A stretch of DNA of 51,870 bases from Rhodospirillaceae bacterium TMED23. Its GTDB lineage: Bacteria; Pseudomonadota; Alphaproteobacteria; Rhodospirillales; UBA2165. The stretch spans positions 163,664-215,533 of the forward strand of contig NHCC01000022.1 of assembly GCA_002168115.1 (NCBI GenBank), written 5' to 3'. Shown here in pieces: positions 1 to 13,009 of the stretch (position 1 is its first letter; each line of letters starts with the position of its first letter). The notes beneath the pieces were generated by a model. The model did not search any database. It was given only the letters and a program-made list of their open reading frames with translations, and was not told where the DNA came from. Position numbers and translations under genes: made by a program.

Positions 1-2
1 CA

Positions 3-44
3 CTTTTAGAAGTTATTGGCGACGAAATCCATTACAACAAATAA
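3..44 (+). CDS. 3' end of an upstream CDS (possibly rimM), truncated by window start
   Basis: Open frame LLEVIGDEIHYNK* ends at TAA 42-44 just upstream of trmD; rimM identity rests only on the usual rpsP-rimM-trmD-rplS order. Confidence 0.3.
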   Translation, partial: LLEVIGDEIHYNK

Positions 45-82
45 AGTTCGAACTAAAATAATAATATTTGGAATAAACAGTT

Positions 83-826
83 ATGAATAAATCGCAAAGT
101 TTACAAAAAAACGAAGCTTGGAAAGTGAGTGTTTTGACTCTTTTTCCAGAGATGATGCCCGGTTGTCTTGGTTTTTCATTAGCCGGCAAAGCTTTAGCTG
201 ATGGATTCTGGAATATAGAAACTATAAATCTCCGGGACTTTGCGGATAACAAGTCCCAAACGGTTGACGATGCTCCTTTTGGCGGAGGAGCTGGAATGGT
301 TGTACGGCCAGATGTCGTTGACTCGGCGCTTAAATCTGTTCCGCATAATAACCGCCCCATAATTTACTTGTCGCCAAGAGGGAGATGTTTAAATCAGGCA
401 AGAGTTCAAGAACTCGCAAAAACAGATGGGGTGATATTACTGTGTGGACGTTATGAGGGCATTGATAATAGAGTTATTGATGCGTGGAAAATGGAAGAGA
501 TTAGTATTGGTGATTTTGTTTTATCTGGCGGAGAGCCAGCAGCAATAACACTTATTGACGCATGCGTTCGTCTCCTTCCTGGCGTCGTTGGTAATGCTCA
601 AACAACGTTAGATGAGAGTTTTGTTGATGGTTTGCTTGAATACTCTCATTATACTCGTCCTCAAGTGTGGGAAGGAAGACCAGTTCCTAAGGTGCTCTTA
701 TCAGGACACCATTCCGAAATAAGGGAATGGAGAAAAACGGAAGCTGAGAAAATTACTGCGATAAGACGCCCTGATCTTTGGTCTACATATATTTCTGGAA
801 TTAAGGAAACTCAAACTAAACATTAA
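83..826 (+). CDS. trmD: tRNA (guanine-N1)-methyltransferase TrmD
   Basis: VSVLTLFPEMMPGCLG, LLCGRYEGIDNRVID, SIGDFVLSGGEPAA motifs; followed by rplS. Confidence 0.97.
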   Translation: MNKSQSLQKNEAWKVSVLTLFPEMMPGCLGFSLAGKALADGFWNIETINLRDFADNKSQTVDDAPFGGGAGMVVRPDVVDSALKSVPHNNRPIIYLSPRGRCLNQARVQELAKTDGVILLCGRYEGIDNRVIDAWKMEEISIGDFVLSGGEPAAITLIDACVRLLPGVVGNAQTTLDESFVDGLLEYSHYTRPQVWEGRPVPKVLLSGHHSEIREWRKTEAEKITAIRRPDLWSTYISGIKETQTKH

Positions 827-852
827 ATTTTATTTAAATATGAATTGAGGTT

Positions 853-1392
853 ATGATCATGAATTTACTAGAAGAAATTGAACAAGAGCAAATAGCTAAA
901 TTAAATGCAGACAAAAATCTTCCAGAGTTTGCACCAGGTGACTCAGTGAAAATTAATGTTAAAATAATAGAGGGTGAAAGAGAGCGTATTCAGGCCTATG
1001 AGGGTGTTTGTATTGCGCGAAAGAATGATGGCCTACATTCCAATTTTACGGTTCGTAAGATTTCTTATGGTGAAGGTGTGGAGCGCGTGTTTCCTCTCTA
1101 TTCGCCTAATGTGGATAGTATCGAAGTTCTGCGTCGAGGCGATGTCAGAAGAGCCAAATTATATTATCTTCGTGGCAGGCAGGGAAAGAGGGCTAGAATT
1201 GCTGAACGGACGGACGGTTATTCAGCAAAGCTTTCAGCTAATGATCGTGAGGAGGCTGTTGCCCTTAAAGAAAAAAATAAATTAGCAAGTGCAGCTAAGG
1301 TATCAGCAAAAAAAGAGATAAAACAAGAGCGCTCCGAGGATGCGGCTCCAATCGTAACTGAAGATATTGTAGAAAAGAAATCTGAAGAATAA
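853..1392 (+). CDS. rplS: 50S ribosomal protein L19 with long Lys/Ala/Glu-rich C-terminal extension
   Basis: [33 protein letters not shown]...[20 protein letters not shown]; about 60 extra C-terminal residues; internal ATG at 859 also possible. Confidence 0.95.
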   Translation: MIMNLLEEIEQEQIAKLNADKNLPEFAPGDSVKINVKIIEGERERIQAYEGVCIARKNDGLHSNFTVRKISYGEGVERVFPLYSPNVDSIEVLRRGDVRRAKLYYLRGRQGKRARIAERTDGYSAKLSANDREEAVALKEKNKLASAAKVSAKKEIKQERSEDAAPIVTEDIVEKKSEE

Positions 1393-1447
1393 GTGTATGT
1401 TCAGATTATTAGTAATAGAACCTTTATTTTTTAGTGAGTAATTGAAT

Positions 1448-2854
1448 ATGAATAATGCAACTACCCTTTACGATAAACTATGGAATTCCCATATTGTTGA
1501 TGAACAAGAAGACGGCACTTGCTTGGTTTATATAGATAGACATCTTGTGCACGAGGTCACTTCGCCACAAGCATTTGATGGTTTGAGAAATGAGCGTAGA
1601 AATGTTCGTCGACCCGATTTAACTCTTGCTGTAGCTGACCATAATGTTCCTACTACTGATCGCGATAAAAAGATTGATGATGAAGAGTCTAAAATACAAA
1701 TTGACGCCCTCGAGAAAAATTGTGCTGATTTTGGGATAGAACTTTATTCAATGAAGGACATTCGCCAAGGAATTTGCCACGTTGTTGGTCCAGAACAAGG
1801 TTTTACTTTGCCTGGTACAACATTAGTTTGTGGAGACTCTCATACGGCAACTCATGGGGCTTTTGGTTCTATGTCCTTTGGAATAGGTACCTCAGAAGTT
1901 GAGCATGTTTTGGCAACCCAGACATTATTATTGACCAAATGTAGAAATATGAGGGTTACTGTTAATGGATCGCTACCCAATGGAATTACGGCAAAGGATC
2001 TGATCTTAGCAATTATAGGAAAAATTGGCACTGCAGGCGGTACTGGTGCGGCTATTGAATTTGCGGGAGAAGCCCTCAAATCGTTAACCATGGAAGGTCG
2101 GATGACTGTCTGTAACATGACAATTGAAGCAGGCGCGAGGGTAGGTCTTTTTGCACCAGACGAAAAAACATTTGAGTATTTAAAAGGTCGCCCGAAATCC
2201 CCAAAAGGCGCAGCTTGGGAAGCTGCAGTCGAGTATTGGAAAACGCTAAAAACAGATGAAACAGCAATTTTTGATGAAGAAATTGTGATGGATGTCTCTG
2301 AGATTAAACCGCAGGTTACTTGGGGAACGAGCCCAGAAGATGTTGTGGCGATTGACGGTTGTGTTCCTAATCCTGCTCAAGAAACTGATACTAATAAACG
2401 AAATAAAATGGAACGATCATTGGAATATATGGGTTTGGCTGCTGGAACACCAATGACCGATATTCAAATAAACACAGCCTTTATTGGTTCTTGCACTAAT
2501 AGTCGTATTGAGGACATCAGGGCGGCGGCGTCAGTTGTCGAAGGACGTAAGGTTGCGAATGGTGTGCAGGCTTTGGTTGTTCCTGGTTCTGGTTTAGTTA
2601 AAGAGATAGCTGAGCAAGAAGGTTTGGATAAAATTTTTATAGACGCTGGCTTTGAGTGGCGTGAAGCGGGATGTTCAATGTGCTTGGCGATGAATGCAGA
2701 TAAACTTGGCCCCGGTGAAAGAGCAGCATCAACCTCTAATCGTAATTTTGAGGGCCGCCAAGGGCCAGGTGGTCGGACGCATTTAGTTAGTCCCGCAATG
2801 GCAGCTGCTGCGGCGGTCAAAGGACATCTTGTTGATTTAGATGATTTAGATTAA
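1448..2854 (+). CDS. leuC: 3-isopropylmalate dehydratase large subunit
   Basis: [46 protein letters not shown] at 1448 preferred over the TTG at 1442. Confidence 0.97.
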   Translation: MNNATTLYDKLWNSHIVDEQEDGTCLVYIDRHLVHEVTSPQAFDGLRNERRNVRRPDLTLAVADHNVPTTDRDKKIDDEESKIQIDALEKNCADFGIELYSMKDIRQGICHVVGPEQGFTLPGTTLVCGDSHTATHGAFGSMSFGIGTSEVEHVLATQTLLLTKCRNMRVTVNGSLPNGITAKDLILAIIGKIGTAGGTGAAIEFAGEALKSLTMEGRMTVCNMTIEAGARVGLFAPDEKTFEYLKGRPKSPKGAAWEAAVEYWKTLKTDETAIFDEEIVMDVSEIKPQVTWGTSPEDVVAIDGCVPNPAQETDTNKRNKMERSLEYMGLAAGTPMTDIQINTAFIGSCTNSRIEDIRAAASVVEGRKVANGVQALVVPGSGLVKEIAEQEGLDKIFIDAGFEWREAGCSMCLAMNADKLGPGERAASTSNRNFEGRQGPGGRTHLVSPAMAAAAAVKGHLVDLDDLD

Positions 2855-2869
2855 TTGGAGAGGATTTTT

Positions 2870-3469
2870 ATGGATAAATTCAATACGCTTACATCGGTTG
2901 CTGCACCATTACCGTTAATAAATGTTGATACGGATATGATCATTCCCGCCCGCTTTTTGAAAACCATTAAACGAACGGGCTTGGGAGCTGACCTTTTTAG
3001 TACTCTTCGTTTTCAAGAGGATGGGAGTGAGCGGGAAGATTTTGTTCTTAACAAACCCGCATTTAGAAATTCAGAGATTTTGATTGCGGGAAAGAATTTC
3101 GGATGTGGATCCTCCCGTGAGCATGCCCCTTGGGCTCTTCTTGATTTTGGGATTAAGTGTGTAATTGCTCCAAGTTTCGCTGATATTTTTTATAATAATA
3201 GCTCGAAGAATGGGATTTTATTGATAAAGTTGCCGCAAGAACAAATTGACAAATTAATGAAAGATGCTGAACTTGGCGCAAATGCTACTATGACTGTAAA
3301 TCTCGAAGCTCAAGAAATTACGGGCCCAGATGGAGATGTTATTAAGTTTGAGGTTGATGCTTTCAAAAAGCACTGCTTAATGAATGGTCTTGATGATATT
3401 GGATTGACCATGGAAAAATCAGATAAGATTGCGGCCTTTGAGGCCAGCCAAAAAGTTAAAATAACGTAA
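2870..3469 (+). CDS. leuD: 3-isopropylmalate dehydratase small subunit
   Basis: [44 protein letters not shown] at 2870 preceded by GGAGAGG. Confidence 0.96.
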   Translation: MDKFNTLTSVAAPLPLINVDTDMIIPARFLKTIKRTGLGADLFSTLRFQEDGSEREDFVLNKPAFRNSEILIAGKNFGCGSSREHAPWALLDFGIKCVIAPSFADIFYNNSSKNGILLIKLPQEQIDKLMKDAELGANATMTVNLEAQEITGPDGDVIKFEVDAFKKHCLMNGLDDIGLTMEKSDKIAAFEASQKVKIT

Positions 3470-3500
3470 TAAGATATAAAAATCACAAGAGAGACAAAAA

Positions 3501-4610
3501 ATGTCGAATGCTAAAAATTTATTAGTTCTTCCCGGGGATGGTATTGGACCTGAAATTATGGCTCAAGTTCTTAGGGTAATTGACTGGATGGACCAGAGAC
3601 GGTCGGTAAGTTTTAATATTACAAAAGCTTTAATAGGAGGAGCCGCGATAGATGAAACTGGAGTTCCTTTGCCCGAAGAGACATTAGATGCGGCGCTAAA
3701 ATCTGATGCGGTTTTGATGGGTGCTGTTGGCGGGCCGAAATGGGAAGTGCTTCCTTTTGATGTCCAGCCCGAACGGGGTTTGTTGGGAATACGCAAAGGA
3801 CTTGGACTGTTTGCAAATTTGCGTCCCGCTATCGTGTTTGACGCGCTGGCTGATGCGTCATCGCTTAAATTAGATATTGTTAAGGGCCTCGATATCATGA
3901 TTATTAGAGAATTAACGGGCGGCATCTACTTTGGAGAGCCACGTGGTATTGAAGAGTTAGAAAATGGAATAAGGAAAGGTTTTAATACACTTACCTATAC
4001 CACACCGGAGATACATCGTATTGGAAAGGTGGCGATGGATTTAGCGAGAAAACGCGATAAAAGAGTATGTTCCATAGATAAAGCAAATGTTTTAGAGACA
4101 ACAGTAATGTGGCGTGAAGAGATGACTAAAATAGGGGCTTCCTATCCAGACATTGAATTAAGTCATATGTACGTAGACAACGCAGCAATGCAATTGGTTA
4201 GAAACCCAAAACAATTTGATGTTGTTGTTACCACAAATATGTTTGGTGATATTTTGTCTGATTGTGCAGCCATGTTAACGGGCTCGTTAGGTATGTTACC
4301 ATCTGCATCGTTGGGTTCCCCTGACTCAGATGGAAAACAAGCGGCATTGTATGAACCTGTTCATGGTACAGCACCGGATATTTCGGGAAAAGATATTGCA
4401 AATCCACTTGCCCAAATCTTGAGTTTTTCGATGTTACTCAGGTATTCTTTTGATCTGTTTGAAGATGCAGACTTAATTGAGCAAGCAGTCCAGAATGCAC
4501 TTGATAAAGGTTTTCGCACTGCGGATATTGCAGGTGATGGTAAAACATTGGTGTCAACTGCGGGCATGGGGGATGCAGTCATTAATGAATTAGACAGGCT
4601 CGCTGCTTGA
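3501..4610 (+). CDS. leuB: 3-isopropylmalate dehydrogenase
   Basis: [55 protein letters not shown]. Confidence 0.97.
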   Translation: MSNAKNLLVLPGDGIGPEIMAQVLRVIDWMDQRRSVSFNITKALIGGAAIDETGVPLPEETLDAALKSDAVLMGAVGGPKWEVLPFDVQPERGLLGIRKGLGLFANLRPAIVFDALADASSLKLDIVKGLDIMIIRELTGGIYFGEPRGIEELENGIRKGFNTLTYTTPEIHRIGKVAMDLARKRDKRVCSIDKANVLETTVMWREEMTKIGASYPDIELSHMYVDNAAMQLVRNPKQFDVVVTTNMFGDILSDCAAMLTGSLGMLPSASLGSPDSDGKQAALYEPVHGTAPDISGKDIANPLAQILSFSMLLRYSFDLFEDADLIEQAVQNALDKGFRTADIAGDGKTLVSTAGMGDAVINELDRLAA

Positions 4611-4668
4611 GGGCTTCCTATACCGGGCCACCTCGATTGGTCAGTTAACATAAAAATGGAGATGAAGT

Positions 4669-5688
4669 ATGGCCCTTAAATATGCTGTTGTAGGAGCTAC
4701 TGGCAACGTTGGAAGGGAAATTCTGCAAATTCTCTCTGAAAGAGGTATTCTAGCAAAAGATGTTATAGCGATAGCATCTTCTAACTCGGTTGGCGCGGAA
4801 GTTTCTTATGGTGAGGAAGATGTTCTAAAAATTTATGATTTGGCGGTGTTTGATTTTGAAGGCATTGATATTGTTTTGTCTAGCCCTGGAGCTAAAATAT
4901 CTAAAGAATATGTGCCTAGGGCAACAGCTGCGGGCGCCGTCGTTATAGATAATACATCTCAATTTAGAATGGATCCTGATGTTCCTCTTGTGGTTCCAGA
5001 GGTTAATCCTGAGGCGATTAGTGAATTTCGAAACAGAAATATTATTGCCAATCCAAATTGTTCAACAATTCAACTAGTTGTTGCCCTTAAACCCTTAAAT
5101 GATTTAGCTCGGATTCGGAGGGTTGTTGTTTCAACCTATCAGTCGGTTTCTGGTGCCGGCAAGTCTGGAATGGATGAACTATTTAACCAAACTAAGGGGA
5201 TTTACATGAATGAGCCTGAGTCCAAGTTTCAGAAACATTTTACTAAGCAAATCGCTTTCAATGCTATCCCACAAATAGATGTATTTATGGAGGATGGTTA
5301 TACAAAGGAAGAGTGGAAAATGATGGTGGAGACAAAGAAAATACTAGATCCGTCAATTAAACTCTCAGCAACTTGTGTCAGGATACCTGCGTTTATTGGG
5401 CATGCTGAGGCCGTCAATATTGAATTTGAGGAACCAATTACGGCCGATGAAGCAAGAGAAGCTTTGAAAGTGGCCGATGGGATCGTGGTGGTCGATCATC
5501 GGGCGGACGAGGGCTACGTGACGCAAGTTGAATGTGCGGGTGAGGACCCAGTTTATGTTAGTCGAATACGAGATGATATTACTGTAGAAAATGGATTAAG
5601 TATGTGGGTTGTTGCAGATAATCTACGTAAGGGAGCTGCTCTAAACACAGTTCAGATAGCTGAATTGTTAGCTTCTGAATATTTTTAA
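4669..5688 (+). CDS. asd: aspartate-semialdehyde dehydrogenase
   Basis: YAVVGATGNVGREIL, NPNCSTIQLVVALKPL, STYQSVSGAGKSGMDEL. Confidence 0.96.
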   Translation: MALKYAVVGATGNVGREILQILSERGILAKDVIAIASSNSVGAEVSYGEEDVLKIYDLAVFDFEGIDIVLSSPGAKISKEYVPRATAAGAVVIDNTSQFRMDPDVPLVVPEVNPEAISEFRNRNIIANPNCSTIQLVVALKPLNDLARIRRVVVSTYQSVSGAGKSGMDELFNQTKGIYMNEPESKFQKHFTKQIAFNAIPQIDVFMEDGYTKEEWKMMVETKKILDPSIKLSATCVRIPAFIGHAEAVNIEFEEPITADEAREALKVADGIVVVDHRADEGYVTQVECAGEDPVYVSRIRDDITVENGLSMWVVADNLRKGAALNTVQIAELLASEYF

Positions 5689-5861
5689 CGTAATACTGAC
5701 CTTAAAAGAAACTTGCTTTTAAATGATAACAGTATCTTTCCTAATTGCTTGCATTGACTTGGTCTGATCAAGGGATTACAAAACTTTAAGTATTAAATAA
5801 TATTTTATTTATAAGTAATTGCCCTAATTTTGTGGGCTAGTATTTAAAAAGGGCCAGAGTT

Positions 5862-6254
5862 ATGAATTCCCGAACGCGTCCAATTTCACCGCACTTGCAA
5901 GTTTATAAGCCTCAAATTACGTCTGTACTCTCTATTTTGCACAGAATTACAGGAGTGGGACTGGCGGTTGGTGCCTTAGCTTTAGTTTATTGGTTAAATT
6001 CGGCAGCATATGGTCCGGAAGCGTTCAACCGTACGCAAGAATTCATGGCGACTTGGTTTGGTAGATTATTATTGTTTGGTTGGACCTGGGCTTTATTTTA
6101 TCATTTGTGCAACGGGATTAGACACCTTTTTTGGGATGCTGGCATGGGTTTTGGATTACCTAATGTAAATTTTACAGGCTGGATTGTCGTATTATCCTCA
6201 ATAATTTTTACATTAGGATCTTGGTTTATAGGATATGGAATGGTTGGAGGATAA
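5862..6254 (+). CDS. sdhC: succinate dehydrogenase cytochrome b556 subunit
   Basis: RPISPHLQVYKPQITSVLSILHRITGVGL; first gene of sdhCDAB. Confidence 0.95.
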   Translation: MNSRTRPISPHLQVYKPQITSVLSILHRITGVGLAVGALALVYWLNSAAYGPEAFNRTQEFMATWFGRLLLFGWTWALFYHLCNGIRHLFWDAGMGFGLPNVNFTGWIVVLSSIIFTLGSWFIGYGMVGG

Positions 6255-6260
6255 GTTTAA

Positions 6261-6641
6261 ATGTCATTACAATCAGACTTGGGCAGAGTAAAAGGATTAG
6301 GTAGCTCTAAAAGTGGCACATCTCATTGGTGGGCGCAAAGAGTAACTGCGTTAGCACTTATTCCTCTGACTTTGTGGTTTATATATTCTACAATAAAATT
6401 TGTTGGTATGGACCTTATTTCCTTCGGAGCATGGCTCAACGAGCCAGGTAGTGTATTGTTATTATCTCTGTTTTTAATTGCTTTGTTTTACCACATGCAA
6501 CTTGGTTTGCAGGTAGTCATTGAAGATTACGTTCATGGTGAAAAAAATAAGGTTTTTTTATTGCTAATTAATAAATTTGCTGCGGCGCTTTTTGCTATTT
6601 CAAGCCTTGTAGCAATAATACAAATTGCCTATGGAGGCTAA
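6261..6641 (+). CDS. sdhD: succinate dehydrogenase hydrophobic membrane anchor
   Basis: KSGTSHWWAQRVTALALIPLTLWF; three hydrophobic segments; between sdhC and sdhA. Confidence 0.92.
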   Translation: MSLQSDLGRVKGLGSSKSGTSHWWAQRVTALALIPLTLWFIYSTIKFVGMDLISFGAWLNEPGSVLLLSLFLIALFYHMQLGLQVVIEDYVHGEKNKVFLLLINKFAAALFAISSLVAIIQIAYGG

Positions 6642-6648
6642 CCACTAA

Positions 6649-8439
6649 ATGACAGATACATATGAAATCATCGATCATGAACATGATGTGATTGTTGTTG
6701 GCGCAGGAGGAGCAGGCCTTAGAGCGACTCTCGGTATGACCGCAGCAGGATTAAACACAGCCTGTATTACTAAAGTTTTTCCAACTAGATCTCATACAGT
6801 AGCCGCTCAAGGCGGGGTTGGTGCTGCTTTAGGCAACATGAATGAAGATAGTTGGCAATGGCATATGTACGATACCGTTAAGGGTGCAGACTGGCTGGGT
6901 GATCAAGATGCTATAGAATATATGTGTAGAGAGGCTGCGCCTTCCGTATATGAACTTGAGCATTTTGGTGTGCCATTCTCTCGAACCGAAGATGGTAAAA
7001 TATATCAACGCCCCTTTGGGGGACATATGCGGGATTTTGGTGAGGCTCCAGTGGAAAGAGCTTGCGCTGCTGCTGATCGAACCGGTCATGCAATTTTGCA
7101 TACCTTGTACCAACAATGTTTAAAACATAATGCTGAGTTCTTTATTGAATATTTTGCGATTGATTTAATAATGAGCGAAGATGGGGCTTGCCGAGGTGTT
7201 ATGGCGTGGAACTTGGCAGATGGAACCATACACCGGTTTTTAGCTCACCAAACATTAATCGCAACAGGTGGTTATGGGCGAAGTTATTTTTCAGCTACAT
7301 CAGCCCACACGTGCACTGGCGATGGTAATGGGATGGTTCTTCGAGCGGGATTACCCATGGAAGATATGGAATTTGTGCAATTCCATCCAACAGGAATTTA
7401 TGGTTCAGGATGCTTGATAACAGAAGGAGCTCGAGGAGAGGGCGGTTATTTAACGAATTCTGAGGGTGAAGCTTTTATGGAGAGATACGCCCCAAGTGCA
7501 AAAGATTTAGCGTCACGTGACGTAGTTAGCCGAGCTATGACTATTGAAATAAGGGAAAATAGGGGAGTGGGACCAGAAAATGATCATATATATCTCCACC
7601 TTGAACATTTAGGGGGTGAAGTCCTTAATCAAAGGTTGCCTGGAATTACTGAAACAGCCAAGATTTTTTCTGGCGTTGATGCTACGAAAGATCCAATACC
7701 TGTCTTGCCGACGGTTCATTATAATATGGGTGGTATACCGACAAACTATCATGCTGAGGTTTTAAGGCCTACAGTAAAGGATCCGGACGCAATTTGCCCA
7801 GGTTTGATGGCAATTGGTGAAGCGGCATGTGTTTCTGTCCATGGTGCTAACCGATTAGGGACAAACTCGCTACTCGATCTTGTGGTTTTTGGCCGAGCAG
7901 CTGCACAAAGAGCAGTTAGAATTGTTGAAAAAGATAAAAAAATAAAATCTGCAGATCCAAAAACGGGTGAAGAAGCTATTGCCAGATTTGATGCAGTCAG
8001 GCATTCCAAAGGCAAAGAAACTACGGCTAGTGTTAGATTGGATATGCAGAAAATAATGCAGAATAATGCAGCTGTTTTTAGAAGCACTGAGATATTAAAA
8101 GAAGGTATAAAACTAATTGATAAATCAGCTGAAGGCTTGAAGGATCTTGGTGTTAGCGACAGATCTTTAATTTGGAATTCAGATTTAGTTGAGACTTTAG
8201 AGTTAGAAAACTTGATGGCTTGTTCTAAAACAACAATTTACAGTGCAGAGGCTAGACAAGAGTCGCGTGGCGCGCACGCGCATGAGGATTATCCTGATCG
8301 CGATGATAAAAAGTGGATGAAACATTCATTAGCATGGCTTGATGACAAAATGAAGGTCAAGTTGGGTTATCGGCCGGTCCATGAGTATACATTGACCGAT
8401 GAGGTCGAATACATTGAGCCTCGTGCTCGGGTTTATTAA
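6649..8439 (+). CDS. sdhA: succinate dehydrogenase flavoprotein subunit
   Basis: [60 protein letters not shown]. Confidence 0.98.
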   Translation: MTDTYEIIDHEHDVIVVGAGGAGLRATLGMTAAGLNTACITKVFPTRSHTVAAQGGVGAALGNMNEDSWQWHMYDTVKGADWLGDQDAIEYMCREAAPSVYELEHFGVPFSRTEDGKIYQRPFGGHMRDFGEAPVERACAAADRTGHAILHTLYQQCLKHNAEFFIEYFAIDLIMSEDGACRGVMAWNLADGTIHRFLAHQTLIATGGYGRSYFSATSAHTCTGDGNGMVLRAGLPMEDMEFVQFHPTGIYGSGCLITEGARGEGGYLTNSEGEAFMERYAPSAKDLASRDVVSRAMTIEIRENRGVGPENDHIYLHLEHLGGEVLNQRLPGITETAKIFSGVDATKDPIPVLPTVHYNMGGIPTNYHAEVLRPTVKDPDAICPGLMAIGEAACVSVHGANRLGTNSLLDLVVFGRAAAQRAVRIVEKDKKIKSADPKTGEEAIARFDAVRHSKGKETTASVRLDMQKIMQNNAAVFRSTEILKEGIKLIDKSAEGLKDLGVSDRSLIWNSDLVETLELENLMACSKTTIYSAEARQESRGAHAHEDYPDRDDKKWMKHSLAWLDDKMKVKLGYRPVHEYTLTDEVEYIEPRARVY

Positions 8440-8462
8440 GGCTTTTAAGCACGGAGATAAAA

Positions 8463-9239
8463 ATGGTAGAACTGACTCTTCCCAAAAACTCGAAGGTATC
8501 TGAGGGCCAAACGTTTAAAGCTCCTTCAAGTGCAAATAATATTAAGCTGTTCAAGGTTTATCGTTATAATCCCGATCAAAATGATAATCCACAAGTTGAT
8601 ACTTATGAAGTAGATATGGATACCTGTGGACCTATGGTTCTTGATGCTTTAATCAAAATTAAGAATGAAATTGATCCAACGTTGACTTTTCGTCGATCTT
8701 GTCGGGAAGGAGTTTGTGGTTCTTGTGCGATGAATGTGGATGGCACTAATACCCTAGCATGTATTAAGGATATAAGTGAAATAAAAGGCGATGCTGCGAT
8801 TTACCCGCTTCCACATATGCCAGTAATAAAGGATCTCGTCCCCGACTTATCAATCCCATATGCTCAGTATACCTCCATTAAGCCGTGGGTTCAGTCTGAT
8901 ACCCCAGTTTCAGGAAAGGAGCGGCTACAGTCACCAGATGAACGTGCTAAATTAGATGGTTTGTGGGAATGTGTTTTATGTTTCTGTTGCACGACTTCAT
9001 GCCCGAGTTATTGGTGGAATGGGGACAGATATCTTGGCCCAGCTATTCTGTTGCAAGCATACCGCTGGATTGTTGACTCAAGGGATGAAAATACTGGTTC
9101 TCGTTTAGATAATTTAGAGGATCCCTTTAAATTATATCGTTGTCATACAATAATGAATTGTACAAAAACTTGTCCCAAATCTTTAAATCCAGCAAAGGCC
9201 ATCGCAGAAACCAAAAAACTAATGTTGGAGCGAATGTAA
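8463..9239 (+). CDS. sdhB: succinate dehydrogenase iron-sulfur subunit
   Basis: [23 protein letters not shown] and [34 protein letters not shown] Fe-S motifs. Confidence 0.98.
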   Translation: MVELTLPKNSKVSEGQTFKAPSSANNIKLFKVYRYNPDQNDNPQVDTYEVDMDTCGPMVLDALIKIKNEIDPTLTFRRSCREGVCGSCAMNVDGTNTLACIKDISEIKGDAAIYPLPHMPVIKDLVPDLSIPYAQYTSIKPWVQSDTPVSGKERLQSPDERAKLDGLWECVLCFCCTTSCPSYWWNGDRYLGPAILLQAYRWIVDSRDENTGSRLDNLEDPFKLYRCHTIMNCTKTCPKSLNPAKAIAETKKLMLERM

Positions 9240-9323
9240 GGCTGCTCGAAGTTGAATATAATCTGTGCCAAAGTAATAGCTAGGCTAGATATGATTGTTG
9301 TAAACCAGTGTAAGTAGCCATTC

Positions 9324-10466
9324 ATGTCAAATACAACTCCGGTAAATTCTTCTGAAGGTCCTGTTGCTGAGTATAAAAAGAAATTGGCTTCTGGGCATTT
9401 GATGCCAGATAAAGCGCAGGCTAGGCTTGCAGAGCAACTGCAAATATTATTGCAAAAAATTGAGACATTTGAGAATAATTTAAAGTCCTTTAATTGGAAA
9501 CAACGTTTGGGATTTAAAAATAATAAACAAATAGAGATAAAGGGACTGTATATATACGGAGATGTCGGACGCGGTAAGTCTATGCTTATGGACTTATTTT
9601 ACTCCAGTATTCAGATTAAGAAAAAACGTCGGGTACACTTTCATGCGTTTCTTCAAGATGTTCACTCACGTTTTAACTTATTCCGAAAAAATAATCCGGA
9701 AGGTGGCGACCCTGTTCCCACAGTCGTAAAATCGATAGTAGAAGAGTCAAAATTATTGTGTTTCGACGAATTACAGGTGGTAAATATCGTTGATGCTATG
9801 ATCTTAGGTAGATTATTTGAGGGACTATTGTCACATGATGTCATAATCGTTGCGACGTCAAATCGCCCACCAGATGATCTTTATAAAGACGGTCTCCAGC
9901 GTGATAGGTTTCTACCATTTATTGAATTAATCAAAAATAACCTAAATATTGAGCACTTAGGAGCTCTCAAGGATTACAGGTTAGAGAAGATACTTGGGAT
10001 GAAAGTATATCACTATCCTCTTGGCAAAAGAGCCACTGCTAGCCTAGATAATTACTTTTTGGATCTTACAGAGGGCTATTCACCGTCAGTTGATCTGATA
10101 GAAGTTAAGGGTAGGATAGTTAAAATTCCAATCGCTGCTGCCGGCGTTGCAAGAATTTCTTTTATGAAACTGTGCGGAGAGCCTCTTGGGCCAGCAGATT
10201 ATTTAAATATTGCTGGGCGCTATCATACTTTAATACTAGATGATATTCCAAGAATGGGCGAGAGCTTAAAGAATGAGGCCAGAAGATTTATAACGCTTAT
10301 CGACGCGCTTTACGAGAATAAAGTTAATCTGATTTGCTCGGCTAACGCGCCAGCCCAGGAACTTTATGTTCTTGGAGATGGAGCCTTTGAATTTCAACGT
10401 TTAGTTTCTCGTTTAATGGAAATGCAATCTGAGGAGTATGTGGCATTACCTCACGGTCTTGTCTGA
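9324..10466 (+). CDS. zapE: AFG1/ZapE-family cell division ATPase
   Basis: Walker A GDVGRGKSMLMDLF, LLCFDELQVVNIVDAMILGRLF, ATSNRPPDDLYKDGLQRDRFLPFI. Confidence 0.93.
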   Translation: MSNTTPVNSSEGPVAEYKKKLASGHLMPDKAQARLAEQLQILLQKIETFENNLKSFNWKQRLGFKNNKQIEIKGLYIYGDVGRGKSMLMDLFYSSIQIKKKRRVHFHAFLQDVHSRFNLFRKNNPEGGDPVPTVVKSIVEESKLLCFDELQVVNIVDAMILGRLFEGLLSHDVIIVATSNRPPDDLYKDGLQRDRFLPFIELIKNNLNIEHLGALKDYRLEKILGMKVYHYPLGKRATASLDNYFLDLTEGYSPSVDLIEVKGRIVKIPIAAAGVARISFMKLCGEPLGPADYLNIAGRYHTLILDDIPRMGESLKNEARRFITLIDALYENKVNLICSANAPAQELYVLGDGAFEFQRLVSRLMEMQSEEYVALPHGLV

Positions 10467-10648
10467 GGCGTATATTTTTTTCATCGTATAAACTATCATT
10501 TCTTTTTGATTATTTCGTAAGTAACGGGCTTGCTCTAAAACTTATTTTGCGCTACGAACCCAACAGTATTAAAAGTTTTAAAGACAGATTGAGTCGTTGG
10601 ATATACTGGTATTTAGCATCACAACATATCGTTAAGTAATTATCCTGA

Positions 10649-11713
<1,065 letters not shown>

Positions 11714-11808
11714 AAAGCATCTGCATTTGGATTGGTAGAAAAATATCTGGTTTTTGTTTGATTTTAATTTTACCTGTAATATTAATTAAGTGAAGAGGTT
11801 ATAGCCCT

Positions 11809-13008
11809 ATGAATATTCATGAATATCAAGCGAAACAGATATTATCCAAATATGGTGTGGCTACCCTTGATGGGGGTGTTGCATACACCTCTAGTGAGGC
11901 CGAGGTCGTGGCAAAGGGTCTAAATGGACCCGTTTGGGTTGTAAAGTCTCAAATTCATGCAGGTGGGCGCGGCAAGGGAAATTTCAAAAACGTTGATAAT
12001 TATTCCGGTGGTGGAGTGAAAGTTGTTAAATCAATCGACGAAGTAAAAGATGTTGCAGAAAAAATGTTAGGTAATGTTCTCGTTACTCATCAAACTGGCC
12101 CTGAAGGAAAACAGGTTAAGCGTGTCTACATAGAGGATGGCTGCGATATAGAAAGGGAGCTTTACCTTAGCTTATTAGTTGACAGAGCAACATCGTGCGT
12201 AACGGTGATCGCTTGTCAGGATGGTGGTATGGATATAGAAGAGGTTGCTGAATCTTCACCCGAAAAAATTCTAACGACTGATATAGATCCTGCAACGGGC
12301 ATGAAGAGTTTTCATGCTAGAAAAATAGCATTTGGCCTTGGCCTTACAGGGGAGCAAGTAAAATCTGCTGTAAAATTTCTTTTATCAATGTATGAAGCAT
12401 TCACTGATATGGATGCCAGCCAAATTGAGATAAATCCATTGGTAGTTACAAGGGCGGGGGAGGTTATTGCGCTCGATGCTAAAATGAATTTTGATGATAA
12501 TGCTCTTTACCGTCACCAGGATATAGAGGAAATGAGAGATGAAGATGAGCAAGACTCGGCAGAATTGGAGGCTGAGCGTCATGACTTAAATTATATAAAA
12601 TTAGATGGTAGCATCGGGTGTATGGTAAACGGGGCTGGCTTAGCTATGGCTACGATGGATATTATTAAGCTGCATGGTGGTGATCCAGCTAATTTTCTTG
12701 ACGTTGGTGGTGGGGCAACTCGTGAGCGCGTGACAACAGCCTTTAAAATAATTTTGTCTGATAAAAACGTTGAGGGCATACTTGTAAATATTTTTGGGGG
12801 TATTATGCGCTGTGATGTTATTGCTGAAGGAGTTGTTTCAGCTGCAAAAGAGGTCGCTCTGAATGTACCATTAGTTGTTCGTCTCGAAGGAACTAATGTC
12901 GAGTTGGGCAAGGAAATATTATTGAAATCTGGGTTGCCTATTATCTCCGGAAATGATTTAGCGGATGCCGCGGAAAAGGTTGTTAAAGCGGTTCAGGAGG
13001 CCGCATAA
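11809..13008 (+). CDS. sucC: succinyl-CoA synthetase beta subunit
   Basis: [48 protein letters not shown]. Confidence 0.98.
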   Translation: MNIHEYQAKQILSKYGVATLDGGVAYTSSEAEVVAKGLNGPVWVVKSQIHAGGRGKGNFKNVDNYSGGGVKVVKSIDEVKDVAEKMLGNVLVTHQTGPEGKQVKRVYIEDGCDIERELYLSLLVDRATSCVTVIACQDGGMDIEEVAESSPEKILTTDIDPATGMKSFHARKIAFGLGLTGEQVKSAVKFLLSMYEAFTDMDASQIEINPLVVTRAGEVIALDAKMNFDDNALYRHQDIEEMRDEDEQDSAELEAERHDLNYIKLDGSIGCMVNGAGLAMATMDIIKLHGGDPANFLDVGGGATRERVTTAFKIILSDKNVEGILVNIFGGIMRCDVIAEGVVSAAKEVALNVPLVVRLEGTNVELGKEILLKSGLPIISGNDLADAAEKVVKAVQEAA

Positions 13009-13009
13009 T

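Noticed and set aside
974-1285. 103-aa plus-strand ORF inside rplS
   Set aside because: Out-of-frame overlap with a clear L19 gene; composition is not protein-like and no own RBS/family signal.
2464-2820. 118-aa minus-strand ORF antisense to leuC (and similar antisense ORFs e.g. 3563-3925, 7749-8087, 12591-12911, 18749-19201)
   Set aside because: Antisense shadows of conserved genes; no recognisable domains.
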